Of a stretch of DNA of 64,000 bases, positions 36,523 to 45,066 are shown piece after piece. The notes under the pieces are model-generated. The model was given only the letters and a program-made list of their open reading frames with translations. It had not been told where the DNA came from and did not search any database. The translations under genes were made by a program, and so were the position numbers. Within the stretch, counting starts at the first letter, position 1, and each line of letters opens with the position of its first letter. This DNA comes from Frateuria_A yonginensis (GTDB lineage: Bacteria > Pseudomonadota > Gammaproteobacteria > Xanthomonadales > Rhodanobacteraceae): contig NZ_JBBBNY010000001.1 in NCBI RefSeq assembly GCF_037137055.1, positions 1 through 64,000 on the forward strand, written 5' to 3'.

Positions 36523-36550
36523 ATGGTAGGCCGGCCGGCCGTGCAGACAA
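36523..36550 (-). promoter_or_regulatory. Possible promoter of the hybrid kinase gene
   Basis: On the minus strand, TTGTCT (36545-36550) and TACCAT (36523-36528) are 16 bp apart, about 60 bp upstream of the kinase start. Both boxes are partial matches. It sits just past the glnA terminator, so an own promoter would be needed. Confidence 0.35.
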
Positions 36551-36592
36551 TGTGGCTGCCTCCACCGGTGGCGGCCCGTGTTTCCCTCCCGG

Positions 36593-36622
36593 AAAAAAGA
36601 CGGGCGCCCCGGGGCGCCCGTC
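36593..36622 (-). terminator. Intrinsic terminator of glnA
   Basis: On the minus strand the perfect palindrome GACGGGCGCCCC/GGGGCGCCCGTC (36599-36622) is followed directly by six T (36593-36598), a textbook intrinsic terminator 21 bp after the glnA stop codon. It separates glnA from the hybrid kinase and ntrBC. Confidence 0.92.
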
Positions 36623-36643
36623 GCCGTCCTTGCCGCGACCGCT

Positions 36644-38053
36644 TCAGATCGCGTAGTACATCTGGAACTCCAGCGGGTGCGTGCTGGCGCGGTAGCGGGT
36701 CACCTCCTGCATCTTCAGCGCGATGTAGGCGTCGATGAAGTCGTCGGTGAACACGCCGCCGGCCTTGAGGAAGTCGCGGTCCCTGTCCAGCGCCTCCAGC
36801 GCGGCGTCCAGGCTCGAGCACACCTGCGGGATGTTCTTCTCCTCTTCCGGCGGCAGGTCGTAGAGGTCCTTGTCGGCCGGCGCACCCGGGTCGATCTTGT
36901 TCAGGATGCCATCCAGGCCGGCCATCATCAGCGCGGTAAAGGTGAGGTAACCCGATTGCATCGGATCGGGGAAGCGCACCTCGATGCGGCGGCCCTTCGG
37001 GCTGGCCACGTACGGGATGCGGCAGCTGGCCGAGCGGTTGCGCGCCGAGTAGGCAAGCATGACCGGCGCCTCGAAGCCCGGCACCAGGCGCTTGTAGCTG
37101 TTGGTGGTGGAGTTGGCGAAGGCGTTGATCGCGCGGGCGTGCTTGAAGATGCCGCCGATGTACCACAGCGCGGTCTGCGACAGGCCGCCGTACAGCTCGC
37201 CGGCGAACAGGTTGTTGCCGTCCTTGCTGAGCGACTGGTGCACGTGCATGCCCGAGCCGTTGTCGCCGACGATCGGCTTGGGCATGAAGGTCACGGTCTT
37301 GCCGTTCTGGTGCGCCACGTTCTTGATGACGTACTTCATCGTCATCAGCTCGTCGGCCTTCTTCACCAGCGTGTTGAAGCGCGTGCCGATCTCGCACTGG
37401 CCGGCATTGGCGACCTCGTGGTGGTGCACCTCGACCTTCTGGCCGAGCGATTCGAGCACCTTGCACATGTCGGCGCGCAGGTCGCCCAGCGAGTCGACCG
37501 GCGAGACCGGGAAGTAGCCACCCTTGACGCCCGGACGATGGCCGGTGTTGCCCTCGTCGTACTTGAAGCGCGAGCTCCACGCGGCCTCTTCGGACTCGAT
37601 CTCGTAGAACACGCGGCCCATGTCGTTCTGCCAGCGCACCGAATCGAAGATGAAGAACTCCGGCTCCGGCCCGAAGAAGGCGGTGTCGGCGATGCCGGTC
37701 GACTTGAGGTAGGCCTCGGCGCGCTTGGCGATCGAGCGGGGGTCGCGGCCGTAGGCCTGCATGGTCGAGGGCTCCAGCACGTCGCAGTGCAGGATCAGCT
37801 GCGTGTGCGAGGAGAACGGATCCAGGTGGGCGGTCTCCGGGTCGGGCATCAGCACCATGTCCGACTCGTTGATGCCTTTCCAGCCGGCGATCGAGGAGCC
37901 GTCGAACATCTTGCCGTCCTCGAAGGTCGACTCGTCGATGGCGTGCGCGGGAAAGGTCACGTGGTGATGCTTGCCGAGCATGTCGGCGAAGCGCAGGTCG
38001 ACGAACTCGACGTTGTGTTCGGCGATCAGGTCGAGCACTTTCTGGGCGGTCAT
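36644..38053 (-). CDS. glnA: Glutamine synthetase type I
   Basis: Dodecameric enzyme that makes glutamine from glutamate, ammonia and ATP. The 469-residue protein matches the GSI-beta form (E. coli length 469), with the N-terminal beta-Grasp segment (VDLRFADMLGKHHHVT), metal site FFGPEPEFFIFD, the NGSGMHVHQS loop, and the adenylylation tyrosine Y398 in DLYDLPPEE, so it is likely regulated by GlnE. The gene is preceded by a sigma-54 promoter and paired NtrC-like sites and closed by an intrinsic terminator, so it is probably transcribed alone under nitrogen control. Confidence 0.98.
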   Translation of the reverse strand: MTAQKVLDLIAEHNVEFVDLRFADMLGKHHHVTFPAHAIDESTFEDGKMFDGSSIAGWKGINESDMVLMPDPETAHLDPFSSHTQLILHCDVLEPSTMQAYGRDPRSIAKRAEAYLKSTGIADTAFFGPEPEFFIFDSVRWQNDMGRVFYEIESEEAAWSSRFKYDEGNTGHRPGVKGGYFPVSPVDSLGDLRADMCKVLESLGQKVEVHHHEVANAGQCEIGTRFNTLVKKADELMTMKYVIKNVAHQNGKTVTFMPKPIVGDNGSGMHVHQSLSKDGNNLFAGELYGGLSQTALWYIGGIFKHARAINAFANSTTNSYKRLVPGFEAPVMLAYSARNRSASCRIPYVASPKGRRIEVRFPDPMQSGYLTFTALMMAGLDGILNKIDPGAPADKDLYDLPPEEEKNIPQVCSSLDAALEALDRDRDFLKAGGVFTDDFIDAYIALKMQEVTRYRASTHPLEFQMYYAI

Positions 38054-38094
38054 GGCAACCTCGGGTGGGCGATGGCGAAGGGATGCAGCCCTTT

Positions 38095-38110
38095 AGCAAT
38101 GCCCATGCCA
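38095..38110 (-). promoter_or_regulatory. Sigma-54 (-24/-12) promoter of glnA
   Basis: The minus strand reads TGGCATG-N4-TTGCT (38110-38095), matching the sigma-54 consensus TGGCACG-N4-TTGCW at all but one position, with the invariant GG and GC 10 bp apart. The predicted start is near 38084, about 30 bases before the glnA ATG. NtrC-like sites lie 85-110 bp upstream. Confidence 0.88.
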
Positions 38111-38161
38111 GGCGCCGGACGGCCTGGTAGCGCCGCGCGCAGGCCCGGCCCGGGTGTTGTG

Positions 38162-38198
38162 GCACCAATATGGGCTTTCCGATTGCCCATATTGGTGC
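38162..38198. promoter_or_regulatory. Paired inverted NtrC-like enhancer sites
   Basis: GCACCAATATGGGC (38162-38175) and its perfect complement GCCCATATTGGTGC (38185-38198) are separated by 9 bp. Each arm resembles the NtrC site GCACC-N5-GGTGC with one weak half. Centres are about 84 and 108 bp upstream of the predicted glnA start, comparable to the enhancer sites of enteric glnA. The strict symmetry would also form a 14-bp hairpin and lies between glnA and the csbD gene. Confidence 0.8.
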
Positions 38199-38216
38199 AA
38201 ATCAGGCGGGTCGGCG

Positions 38217-38399
38217 TCACTCCTCCAGATCGTCGTCCAGCTCGTCCTCGACCTCGCCGACGTTGCGCTGCACCTTGCCGGCGTTCTTCTCGAGGTTGCC
38301 GGACACTTCGGTCGAGGTGTCGCCGGTCACCTTGCCGGCGACCTCCTTCAGTCCGCCCTTGATCTCGTGCTTGGTACCTTCGATGCGGTCGTCGTTCAT
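38217..38399 (-). CDS. CsbD family stress protein
   Basis: A 60-residue, highly charged, hydrophilic protein with the CsbD pattern: an N-terminal MNDDRIEGTKHEIKGG-type start, then KEVAGKVTGD and an acidic tail DELDDDLEE. CsbD proteins are induced by general stress in many bacteria; the biochemical role is unknown. GAGGCGAGCC, on the coding strand before the ATG, holds a plausible ribosome-binding site. It is upstream of glnA in the same direction but the NtrC/sigma-54 region lies between them. Confidence 0.85.
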   Translation of the reverse strand: MNDDRIEGTKHEIKGGLKEVAGKVTGDTSTEVSGNLEKNAGKVQRNVGEVEDELDDDLEE

Positions 38400-38559
38400 G
38401 GCTCGCCTCCTGCCGCAACACGCGGCAACGCCTTTATAGGCATCCAGCCATGCGCCGGGCGTGAAGCGCCCGCCGTTGCGCCGAGCGGCCTCTACGGCGC
38501 CTTCCCGCCGTTCCCGTAAGCTAGGGCGTTCGCCTGCACCTTTCTTCCTGGGAGCTCTC

Positions 38560-39357
38560 GTGAGCGATCTGCTTCGCGTCATCCTGCTCGGCATCATCGA
38601 AGGCATCACCGAATTCCTGCCCATCTCCAGCACCGGTCACCTGCTGATCGCCGAACGGCTGGGCCTGGGCGCGCGCTCGGACCTCTTCAACGTGGGCATC
38701 CAGGCGGGCGCCATCCTGGCGGTCACGCTGATCTACTGGAAGCGGCTGTGGCAGCTGCTCACGCAGTGGCGCGACCCGGCCAACCGCGACTACCTGGCCA
38801 AGCTCACGGTGGCCTTCCTGATCACGGCCGCGCTCGGCTTCGTGGCGGTCAAGCTCGGGTTCAAGCTGCCCGAGACGGTCACGCCGATTGCCTGGGCGCT
38901 GGTGATCGGCGGACTGTGGATGCTCGGGGCCGAGGCGGTGGCGGCGCGGCGCCCGGAGCGCAGCGAGGTGACCTGGCCGGTGGCGGTGCTCGTCGGCGTC
39001 GCGCAGATGCTCGCCGGCATCTTTCCCGGCACCTCGCGCTCGGCCGCGACCATCTTCGCCGCGCTGCTGGCCGGCACCAGCAATCGCGCGGCGGCCACCG
39101 AATTCGCCTTCCTGGTCGGCATCCCGACCATGTACGCCGCCACCGGCTACGAACTGCTCAAGGTGCTCAAGGGCGGCGGCGCCGCGCACGAGGACTGGAG
39201 CGCGCTGGTCGTGGGCTTCGTGGTCTCGGCCATCGTCGCCTTCGCCGCGGTGAAGTGGCTGCTCGGCTACATCCGCACGCACCGCTTCACGCCGTTCGCG
39301 GTGTACCGCATCGCGCTGGGCATCGCCCTGCTGATCTGGCTGCCGGCCGGCGGTTGA
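38560..39357 (+). CDS. uppP: Undecaprenyl-diphosphatase
   Basis: Integral membrane phosphatase that recycles undecaprenyl pyrophosphate to the lipid carrier for peptidoglycan and O-antigen synthesis; overexpression gives bacitracin resistance. The 265-residue protein has about eight hydrophobic segments and the two BacA/UppP signatures: EGITEFLPISSTGHL (about 14-28) and the PGTSRSA motif (about 155-161). GTG at 38560, preceded by GGGAG, is the start; upstream codons in this frame encode no conserved sequence. It is not in an obvious operon. Confidence 0.95.
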   Translation: MSDLLRVILLGIIEGITEFLPISSTGHLLIAERLGLGARSDLFNVGIQAGAILAVTLIYWKRLWQLLTQWRDPANRDYLAKLTVAFLITAALGFVAVKLGFKLPETVTPIAWALVIGGLWMLGAEAVAARRPERSEVTWPVAVLVGVAQMLAGIFPGTSRSAATIFAALLAGTSNRAAATEFAFLVGIPTMYAATGYELLKVLKGGGAAHEDWSALVVGFVVSAIVAFAAVKWLLGYIRTHRFTPFAVYRIALGIALLIWLPAGG

Positions 39358-39418
39358 CGAGCGGGCGGCCGTCGCCATCGGCGGCCGCAATGACCAGCGC
39401 GGCGGGCCCGCTGCCCGT

Positions 39419-40381
39419 TCAGGCTGCCGCCGGCACGCCCGGCCCGCTCTTGCCGGCGGCCACCCGCGCGGGGATGCGGAATTGCGGTTCGTTGGTCCGC
39501 TCGAACAGCTCGCGCACCCAGTCGATGAAGGCCTGCACGCGCGCGGAGAGGTGCTTCTTCTGCGGGTAGACGATCCACACCGGCTTGCCGGTGGAGCGGA
39601 TCTCGGGCATCACCAGCTCGAGCTTGCCCAGGTCGAGCATGCAGGCGACCAGCATGTGCGGGGCCTGGGTGATGCCCAGGCCGGCCGCGGCGGCCTGGAT
39701 CACCGATTCGGCGTCGTTGATCAGCAGGTGCGCGTCGATGTCGACCGAGATCGGGCCGTGCGGGCCGTCGAACTGCCACTGGCGCGGACGGCCGTTCGGG
39801 TAGACATAGTTGATGCAGCGGTGGCGGGCCAGGTCCTCGATGCTCCGCGGCGCGCCGAAGCGGGCGAGGTACTCGGGCGAGGCGCACACCACGTTGCGCA
39901 GGTAGCCGATCTTGCGCGCGATCAGGCTGGAGTCCTCCAGCTCGCCGACGCGGATGGCGCAGTCGATACCTTCGCCGTTCATGTCCGAGGGCAGGTCGCT
40001 CATCGACAGTTCCAGGCGGATGTCGGGGTAGCGCTGCTCGAACTCGGTCAGCCGCGGGATCAGTGCGGCGCGGCCCACGGCCAGCGACATGCCCACGCGC
40101 AACCTGCCGACAGGCTTGCGGTTGGCGTAGCCCAGCGCCTCCGTGGCCTCGGCCAGGTCCGCCAGGATGTCCTTGCAGCGGGCGTGGAACACCGCACCGT
40201 CGTCGGTCAGCCGCAGCGAGCGGGTGGAGCGGAACAGCAGCCGCGCGCCGAGCCGTTCCTCCAGCCGTGAGACGGCACGGCTCACCCCCGAGGGCGTCAT
40301 GCCGAGCTGGGCGGCCGCCGCGGCGAAGCTGCCCGCATCGACCACGCGGACGAAGGCGGAAATTGCTGCAAAGTCTTCCAT
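39419..40381 (-). CDS. LysR family transcriptional regulator
   Basis: A 320-residue LysR protein: winged helix-turn-helix at residues 1-60 (FVRVVDAGSFAAAAAQLGMTPSGVSRAVSRLE region) and an effector-binding domain (about 90-300). It is divergent from the RND efflux operon, with 149 bp between starts, the usual layout for a local regulator of the operon. The arrangement recalls MexT/mexEF-oprN in Pseudomonas, though sequence identity to MexT cannot be judged here; the N-terminal region also resembles the large LysR subgroup with DsdC/CrgA-like form. Confidence 0.9.
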   Translation of the reverse strand: MEDFAAISAFVRVVDAGSFAAAAAQLGMTPSGVSRAVSRLEERLGARLLFRSTRSLRLTDDGAVFHARCKDILADLAEATEALGYANRKPVGRLRVGMSLAVGRAALIPRLTEFEQRYPDIRLELSMSDLPSDMNGEGIDCAIRVGELEDSSLIARKIGYLRNVVCASPEYLARFGAPRSIEDLARHRCINYVYPNGRPRQWQFDGPHGPISVDIDAHLLINDAESVIQAAAAGLGITQAPHMLVACMLDLGKLELVMPEIRSTGKPVWIVYPQKKHLSARVQAFIDWVRELFERTNEPQFRIPARVAAGKSGPGVPAAA

Positions 40382-40446
40382 TGGGGTGGCTCCCGGTTCA
40401 TTCGTGACTCGACGTCACTATTGCATTGCACCACATCGCGGTTTTC

Positions 40447-40462
40447 TATACCGATAAGTATA
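40447..40462. promoter_or_regulatory. TATAC-N6-GTATA palindrome (possible LysR box)
   Basis: TATACCGATAAGTATA is a perfect 5-bp dyad around 6 bp and satisfies the LysR T-N11-A pattern. It lies 84 bp before the adaptor start and 66 bp from the LysR start, in the divergent region. Confidence 0.45.
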
Positions 40463-40492
40463 CCTATTCTCCCGGGCCTCCGCCGGTCCTGT

Positions 40493-40502
40493 ACCGATCG
40501 GT
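40493..40502. promoter_or_regulatory. ACCGATCGGT palindrome upstream of RND operon
   Basis: A 10-bp perfect palindrome that shares the ACCGAT core with the site at 40447. It is 28 bp before the adaptor start, where a bound protein would block transcription. It could be a second binding site of the same regulator or a TetR-type operator. Confidence 0.35.
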
Positions 40503-40530
40503 GCACTATTTTGAAACCCGGGAGCGCAGC

Positions 40531-41724
40531 ATGAAGAAGCGATGGATCCTCGTGAGCCTGGCCGCCGCCGTGGCGATCGGCAGCTGGGCGGTGCTCGGCA
40601 GTCGTGGCGAAAGCCACGCCCAGGAAAGCGGCGCGCCGCCGCCGCCCACGGTTACCGTGGCGCAGACGCTGGTGCGCCCGGTCAGCGACACCGATGCCTT
40701 CACCGGCCGCCTGCAGGCGGTGGACACCGTCCAGGTGCATCCGCGCGTGAGCGGCTACGTCACCGCGGTGCACTTCAAGGAAGGCGCGCGGGTGCACCAG
40801 GGCGACCTGCTGTTCACCATCGATCCGCGGCCGTACCAGGCCGAGGTGGACCGCCTCGCCGCCACCCTCAACCAGGCGCGTGCGGAGCAGGCGCTGGCCG
40901 ATTCCAACGCCGAGCGCGCACAGAAGCTGCTGGCGCAGCACGCGATCTCCAAGCAGGAGGCCGACCGCCTGGTGACCGCGGCGGCCAGCGCCAGGGCGCA
41001 GGCCGCCGCCACCGCCGCCGCGCTGGAGGCGGCGCGCCTCAATCGTGGCTTCACCGAGGTGCGCGCGCCGATCGACGGACGCGTCAGCAACGCGCGCATC
41101 ACCGCCGGCAACCTGGTCACGCCGGCCGACGTGCTGACCAGCGTGGTGAGCGTCGATCCGGTGTACGCCTACTTCGACATCGACGAGCACAGCTACCTCA
41201 AGCTCGACCGCCTGCGCCGCGAACGCGGCCAGGCGCCGCAGGTGGCGATGGGCCTGGCCGACGAGGACGGCTACCCGCACAAGGGCCGCATCGACTTCGT
41301 CGACAACCAGCTCGACGCCGGCAGCGGCACGATCCGCCTGCGCGCGGTGTTCGACAACGCCGACGGCCGCTACACGCCCGGCCTGTACGTGCGCCTGGAG
41401 CTGCGCACGCCCAGCCGCCGGCCGCGCGCGCTGATCGACGAGCGCGCCGTGGGCACCGACCTGGGCAACAAGTTCGTCTACGTGCTGGGCAAGGACCGCA
41501 AGGTGGAGTACCGCAAGGTCACCCTGGGTCCGCTGGTCGACGGCCTGCGCGTGGTCACCGACGGGCTGACCGCGCAGGACGTGGTGCTGGTCAACGGCCT
41601 GCAGCACGTGCGCCCCGGCATGGAGGTGAACCCCACCCGCGTGGCGATGGAGAGCCGGGCCCTGGACGCCGACAGCCGCCTCGCGCAGGCCGGCGGCGGC
41701 AACGGCCAGGTCGCGCGCAACTGA
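40531..41724 (+). CDS. RND efflux adaptor (membrane fusion protein)
   Basis: A 397-residue periplasmic adaptor that bridges the inner-membrane pump and the outer-membrane channel. An N-terminal membrane or signal helix (about 6-24) is followed by the biotinyl-lipoyl-like half (VHPRVSGYVTAVHFKEGARVHQGDLLFTID, about 75-100), an alpha-hairpin (about 105-175) rich in Ala, Glu and Gln, a second lipoyl half (RAPIDGRVSN) and beta-barrel and membrane-proximal domains. There is no N-terminal Cys, so it is not a lipoprotein. The ATG at 40531 follows GGGAG. It is the first gene of the RND operon. Confidence 0.93.
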   Translation: MKKRWILVSLAAAVAIGSWAVLGSRGESHAQESGAPPPPTVTVAQTLVRPVSDTDAFTGRLQAVDTVQVHPRVSGYVTAVHFKEGARVHQGDLLFTIDPRPYQAEVDRLAATLNQARAEQALADSNAERAQKLLAQHAISKQEADRLVTAAASARAQAAATAAALEAARLNRGFTEVRAPIDGRVSNARITAGNLVTPADVLTSVVSVDPVYAYFDIDEHSYLKLDRLRRERGQAPQVAMGLADEDGYPHKGRIDFVDNQLDAGSGTIRLRAVFDNADGRYTPGLYVRLELRTPSRRPRALIDERAVGTDLGNKFVYVLGKDRKVEYRKVTLGPLVDGLRVVTDGLTAQDVVLVNGLQHVRPGMEVNPTRVAMESRALDADSRLAQAGGGNGQVARN

Positions 41725-41772
41725 GGCAAGCCCGCGGCCGCCGGCGCGGCCGCGACAGGGGAAACACGGTTC

Positions 41773-41850
41773 CCTCTTCCGCGTGACGGAAGAGGTCGGG
41801 GGCGGCCGTCCCGCAAGGCGGCCCTCCCCAGCCTTCCCTCGCGGGAAGGC
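41773..41850 (+). repeat. Cluster of three hairpins between adaptor and pump genes
   Basis: In the 152-bp gap are perfect stems CCTCTTCCG/CGGAAGAGG (41773-41781 with 41787-41795), GGCCG/CGGCC (41804-41808 with 41819-41823) and GCCTTCCC/GGGAAGGC (41831-41838 with 41843-41850, loop TCGC). There is no T tract, so read-through is expected; the stems may stabilise the upstream message and set the ratio of adaptor to pump. Confidence 0.6.
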
Positions 41851-41876
41851 ATCCAGACGCATCAGGGAAACCAACG

Positions 41877-44800
41877 ATGAAACTCGCCCAATATTTCGTG
41901 GAGCGTCCGATCCTCGCCGGCGTGCTGTCGGTGCTGATCGTGATCGCCGGCGCGATAGCGCTGTTCAAGCTGCCGATCGGCGAATACCCGGAAGTGGTGC
42001 CGCCCACCGTGGTGGTGCGCGCCAGCTATCCCGGCGCCAACCCCAAGGTGATCGCCGCCACCGTGGCCACGCCGCTGGAGGAACAGATCAACGGCGTCGA
42101 GGGGATGCTCTACACCTCCTCGCAAGCCACCAGCGACGGCACCATGACGCTGACCGTGACCTTCGCGCTCGGCACCGATCTGGACAACGCCCAGGTGCAG
42201 GTGCAGAACCGCGTGGCGCAGGCGCTGCCGCGTCTGCCGGAGGAGGTGCAGCGGCTCGGCGTGACCACGCAGAAGAGCTCGCCCGACCTGACCATGGTCG
42301 TGCACCTGATCTCGCCCGACCAGCGCTACGACATGCTGTACCTGTCCAACTATGCGCGCCTGCACATCAAGGACCAGCTCGCGCGCCTGAACGGCGTGGG
42401 CGACGTGCAGATCTTCGGCGCCGGCGAATACTCGATGCGCGTGTGGCTCGATCCCGAGCGGCTGGCCATGCGCGGTCTGACCACCGGCGACGTCGTCAAC
42501 GCCATCCGCGAGCAGAACGTGGACGTCGCCGCCGGCGCGCTCAACGCGCCGCCGGCGCCGAACGGGGCCGCGTTCCAGCTCAACATCAACACCCGCGGCC
42601 GCCTGGTCAGCGAGGAAGACTTCGCCAACATCGTGGTGCGCACCACCGCCGACGGCGCGGTCACGCACCTGCGTGACGTGGCGCGGGTGGAACTGGGCTC
42701 GAACAACTACGCGCTGCGCAGCCTGCTGGACAACAAGCCGGCGGTGGCGCTGCCGATCTTCGCGCGGCCCGGTTCCAACGCGATCCAGATCTCGGACGAA
42801 GTGCGCGCCACCATGGCGCAGCTCAAGAGCGAATTTCCGCAGGGCGTGGACTACCGCATCGTCTACGACCCGACCGTGTTCGTGCGCGGCTCGATCGAGG
42901 CGGTGGTGCACACGCTGTTCGAGGCGATCGCGCTGGTCGTGCTGGTGGTGATCCTGTTCCTGCAGACCTGGCGTGCCTCGATCATTCCGCTGGTGGCGGT
43001 GCCGGTGTCGCTGGTGGGTACCTTCGCGGTGATGTACCTGGCCGGCTTCTCGCTCAATGCGCTCTCGCTGTTCGGCCTGGTGCTGGCGATCGGCATCGTG
43101 GTGGACGACGCCATCGTGGTGGTGGAGAACGTCGAGCGGCACATCGAGCACGGCCTGCATCCGAAGGAGGCCACCCGTCGCGCGATGACCGAGGTGACCG
43201 GCCCGATCGTGGCCACCGCGCTGGTGCTGTGCGCGGTGTTCGTGCCGGCCGCCTTCATCAGCGGCCTGACCGGCCAGTTCTACCGCCAGTTCGCGCTGAC
43301 CATCGCGATCTCCACGGTGATCTCGGCGTTCAACTCGCTGACCCTGAGTCCGGCACTGTCGGCGCTGCTGCTGAAGGAGCATGGCGCGCCCAAGGACCGG
43401 CTCAGCGTGTGGATCGAACGCGCCTTCGGCTGGCTGTTCCGCCCGTTCAACCGGCTGTTCGTGCGCGGTGCCGAGCGCTACGTCGGCGGCGTGCGGCGCG
43501 TGCTCGGCAAGGGTGCGCCGGCACTCGTGATCTACGGCGCGCTGGTGGCGCTGGGCGTGTTCGGCTTCATCCACGTGCCGACCGGCTTCGTGCCGATGCA
43601 GGACAAGCAGTACCTGGTGTCCTTCGCGCAGCTGCCGGACGCCGCCTCGCTGGATCGTTCCGAGGACGTGATCCGCCGCATGAGCGAGATCGCGCTCAAG
43701 CAGCCGGGCGTGGAGAGCGCGGTGGCGTTCCCGGGCCTCTCGATCAACGGCTTCACCAACTCGCCCAACTCCGGCATCGTCTTCGTCACGCTGAAGCCGT
43801 TCGACCAACGCACCGACCCGTCGCTCTCGGCCGGTGCCATCGCCGGCGCGCTCAACCAGAAGTACGCGGCGATCCAGGATGCCTACATCGCGGTGTTCCC
43901 GCCGCCGCCGGTAATGGGCCTGGGCACGATCGGCGGCTTCCGCATCCAGATCGAGGACCGCAGCGACCAGGGCTTCGAGGAGCTCTACAAGCAGACCCAG
44001 AACCTGATCGCGAAGAGCCAGCAGGTGCCGGCGCTGGCGGGCCTGTTCTCCAGCTACCAGGTCAGCGTGCCGCAGATCGACGCCGAGGTGGATCGCGAGA
44101 AGGCCAAGGCCGAGGGGGTCAACCTGGCCGACGTCTACCAGACCATGCAGGCCTACATGGGCTCGCTGTACGTCAACGACTTCAACCGCTTCGGGCGCAC
44201 CTATCAGGTCAACGTGTCGGCCGAACCGGGCTTCCGCCGCGAGCCGGAGGACATCCTGCGGCTGAAGACGCGCAACGCCGCCGGCCAGGCGGTGCCGCTG
44301 GGCTCGTTCGTGCAGGTGCACCAGAGCGTCGGTCCGGACCGCGTGCAGCACTACAACGGCTATCCGACCGCCGAGATCAACGGCGGCCCGGCCCCGGGCT
44401 TCAGCTCGGGCCAGGCGCAGGCGGCGATGGAGAAGCTGGCCCGCGACAACCTGCCCAACGGCATGAGCTACGAGTGGACCGAGCTCACCTATCAGCAGAT
44501 CCTGGCCGGCAACACCGCGGTGCTGGTGTTCCCGCTGTGCGTGCTGCTGGTGTTCCTGGTGCTGGCCTCGCTGTACGAGAGCCTGACCCTGCCGCTGGCG
44601 GTGATCCTGATCGTGCCGATGGTGCTGCTGTCCGCAATCGCCGGCGTGTGGCTGTCGGGCGGGGACAACAACATCTTCACCCAGATCGGACTGATCGTGC
44701 TGGTCGGCCTGGCCTGCAAGAACGCGATCCTGATCGTGGAGTTCGCCCGCGAGGCGCAGATCCACGAAGGCCTGGACCGCCGCCAGGCCGTGCTGGAGGC

Positions 44801-45065
44801 CGCGCGGCTGCGACTCAGGCCCATCCTGATGACGTCGATCGCCTTCATCATGGGCGTGGTGCCGCTGGTCACCTCGCACGGCGCCGGCGCGGAGATGCGC
44901 CACGCGATGGGCGTGGCGGTGTTCGCCGGCATGCTCGGTGTGACCTTCTTCGGCCTGCTGTTCACCCCGCTGTTCTACGTGATCGTGCGCGGCTGGAGCG
45001 AGCGCGCGGCGGCGCGGCGCGCCGCCCGCCATCCGGCGCTGCCGACGGCGATCGAGGAGCACTGA
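41877..45065 (+). CDS. RND multidrug efflux pump (HAE1 family)
   Basis: A 1062-residue inner-membrane proton/drug antiporter. Twelve transmembrane segments are arranged as two sets after two large periplasmic loops, as in AcrB/MexF. Family signatures include the N-terminal FVERPILAGVLSVLIVIAG, the GEYPEVVPPTV loop and, in transmembrane helix 4, GIVVDDAIVVVE, with the paired acidic residues of the proton relay. The full trio with a divergent LysR suggests a MexEF-OprN-like drug pump; the exported compounds are unknown. It is separated from the adaptor gene by a hairpin-rich gap and from the outer-membrane factor by one base. Confidence 0.96.
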   Translation: MKLAQYFVERPILAGVLSVLIVIAGAIALFKLPIGEYPEVVPPTVVVRASYPGANPKVIAATVATPLEEQINGVEGMLYTSSQATSDGTMTLTVTFALGTDLDNAQVQVQNRVAQALPRLPEEVQRLGVTTQKSSPDLTMVVHLISPDQRYDMLYLSNYARLHIKDQLARLNGVGDVQIFGAGEYSMRVWLDPERLAMRGLTTGDVVNAIREQNVDVAAGALNAPPAPNGAAFQLNINTRGRLVSEEDFANIVVRTTADGAVTHLRDVARVELGSNNYALRSLLDNKPAVALPIFARPGSNAIQISDEVRATMAQLKSEFPQGVDYRIVYDPTVFVRGSIEAVVHTLFEAIALVVLVVILFLQTWRASIIPLVAVPVSLVGTFAVMYLAGFSLNALSLFGLVLAIGIVVDDAIVVVENVERHIEHGLHPKEATRRAMTEVTGPIVATALVLCAVFVPAAFISGLTGQFYRQFALTIAISTVISAFNSLTLSPALSALLLKEHGAPKDRLSVWIERAFGWLFRPFNRLFVRGAERYVGGVRRVLGKGAPALVIYGALVALGVFGFIHVPTGFVPMQDKQYLVSFAQLPDAASLDRSEDVIRRMSEIALKQPGVESAVAFPGLSINGFTNSPNSGIVFVTLKPFDQRTDPSLSAGAIAGALNQKYAAIQDAYIAVFPPPPVMGLGTIGGFRIQIEDRSDQGFEELYKQTQNLIAKSQQVPALAGLFSSYQVSVPQIDAEVDREKAKAEGVNLADVYQTMQAYMGSLYVNDFNRFGRTYQVNVSAEPGFRREPEDILRLKTRNAAGQAVPLGSFVQVHQSVGPDRVQHYNGYPTAEINGGPAPGFSSGQAQAAMEKLARDNLPNGMSYEWTELTYQQILAGNTAVLVFPLCVLLVFLVLASLYESLTLPLAVILIVPMVLLSAIAGVWLSGGDNNIFTQIGLIVLVGLACKNAILIVEFAREAQIHEGLDRRQAVLEAARLRLRPILMTSIAFIMGVVPLVTSHGAGAEMRHAMGVAVFAGMLGVTFFGLLFTPLFYVIVRGWSERAAARRAARHPALPTAIEEH

Positions 45066-45066
45066 T

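Noticed and set aside
40382..40530. Possible sigma-70 promoter TTGCAC with TATACC for the RND operon
   Set aside because: Spacing is 15 bp (or 20 bp for TTGCAT), so the match is not good enough to call.
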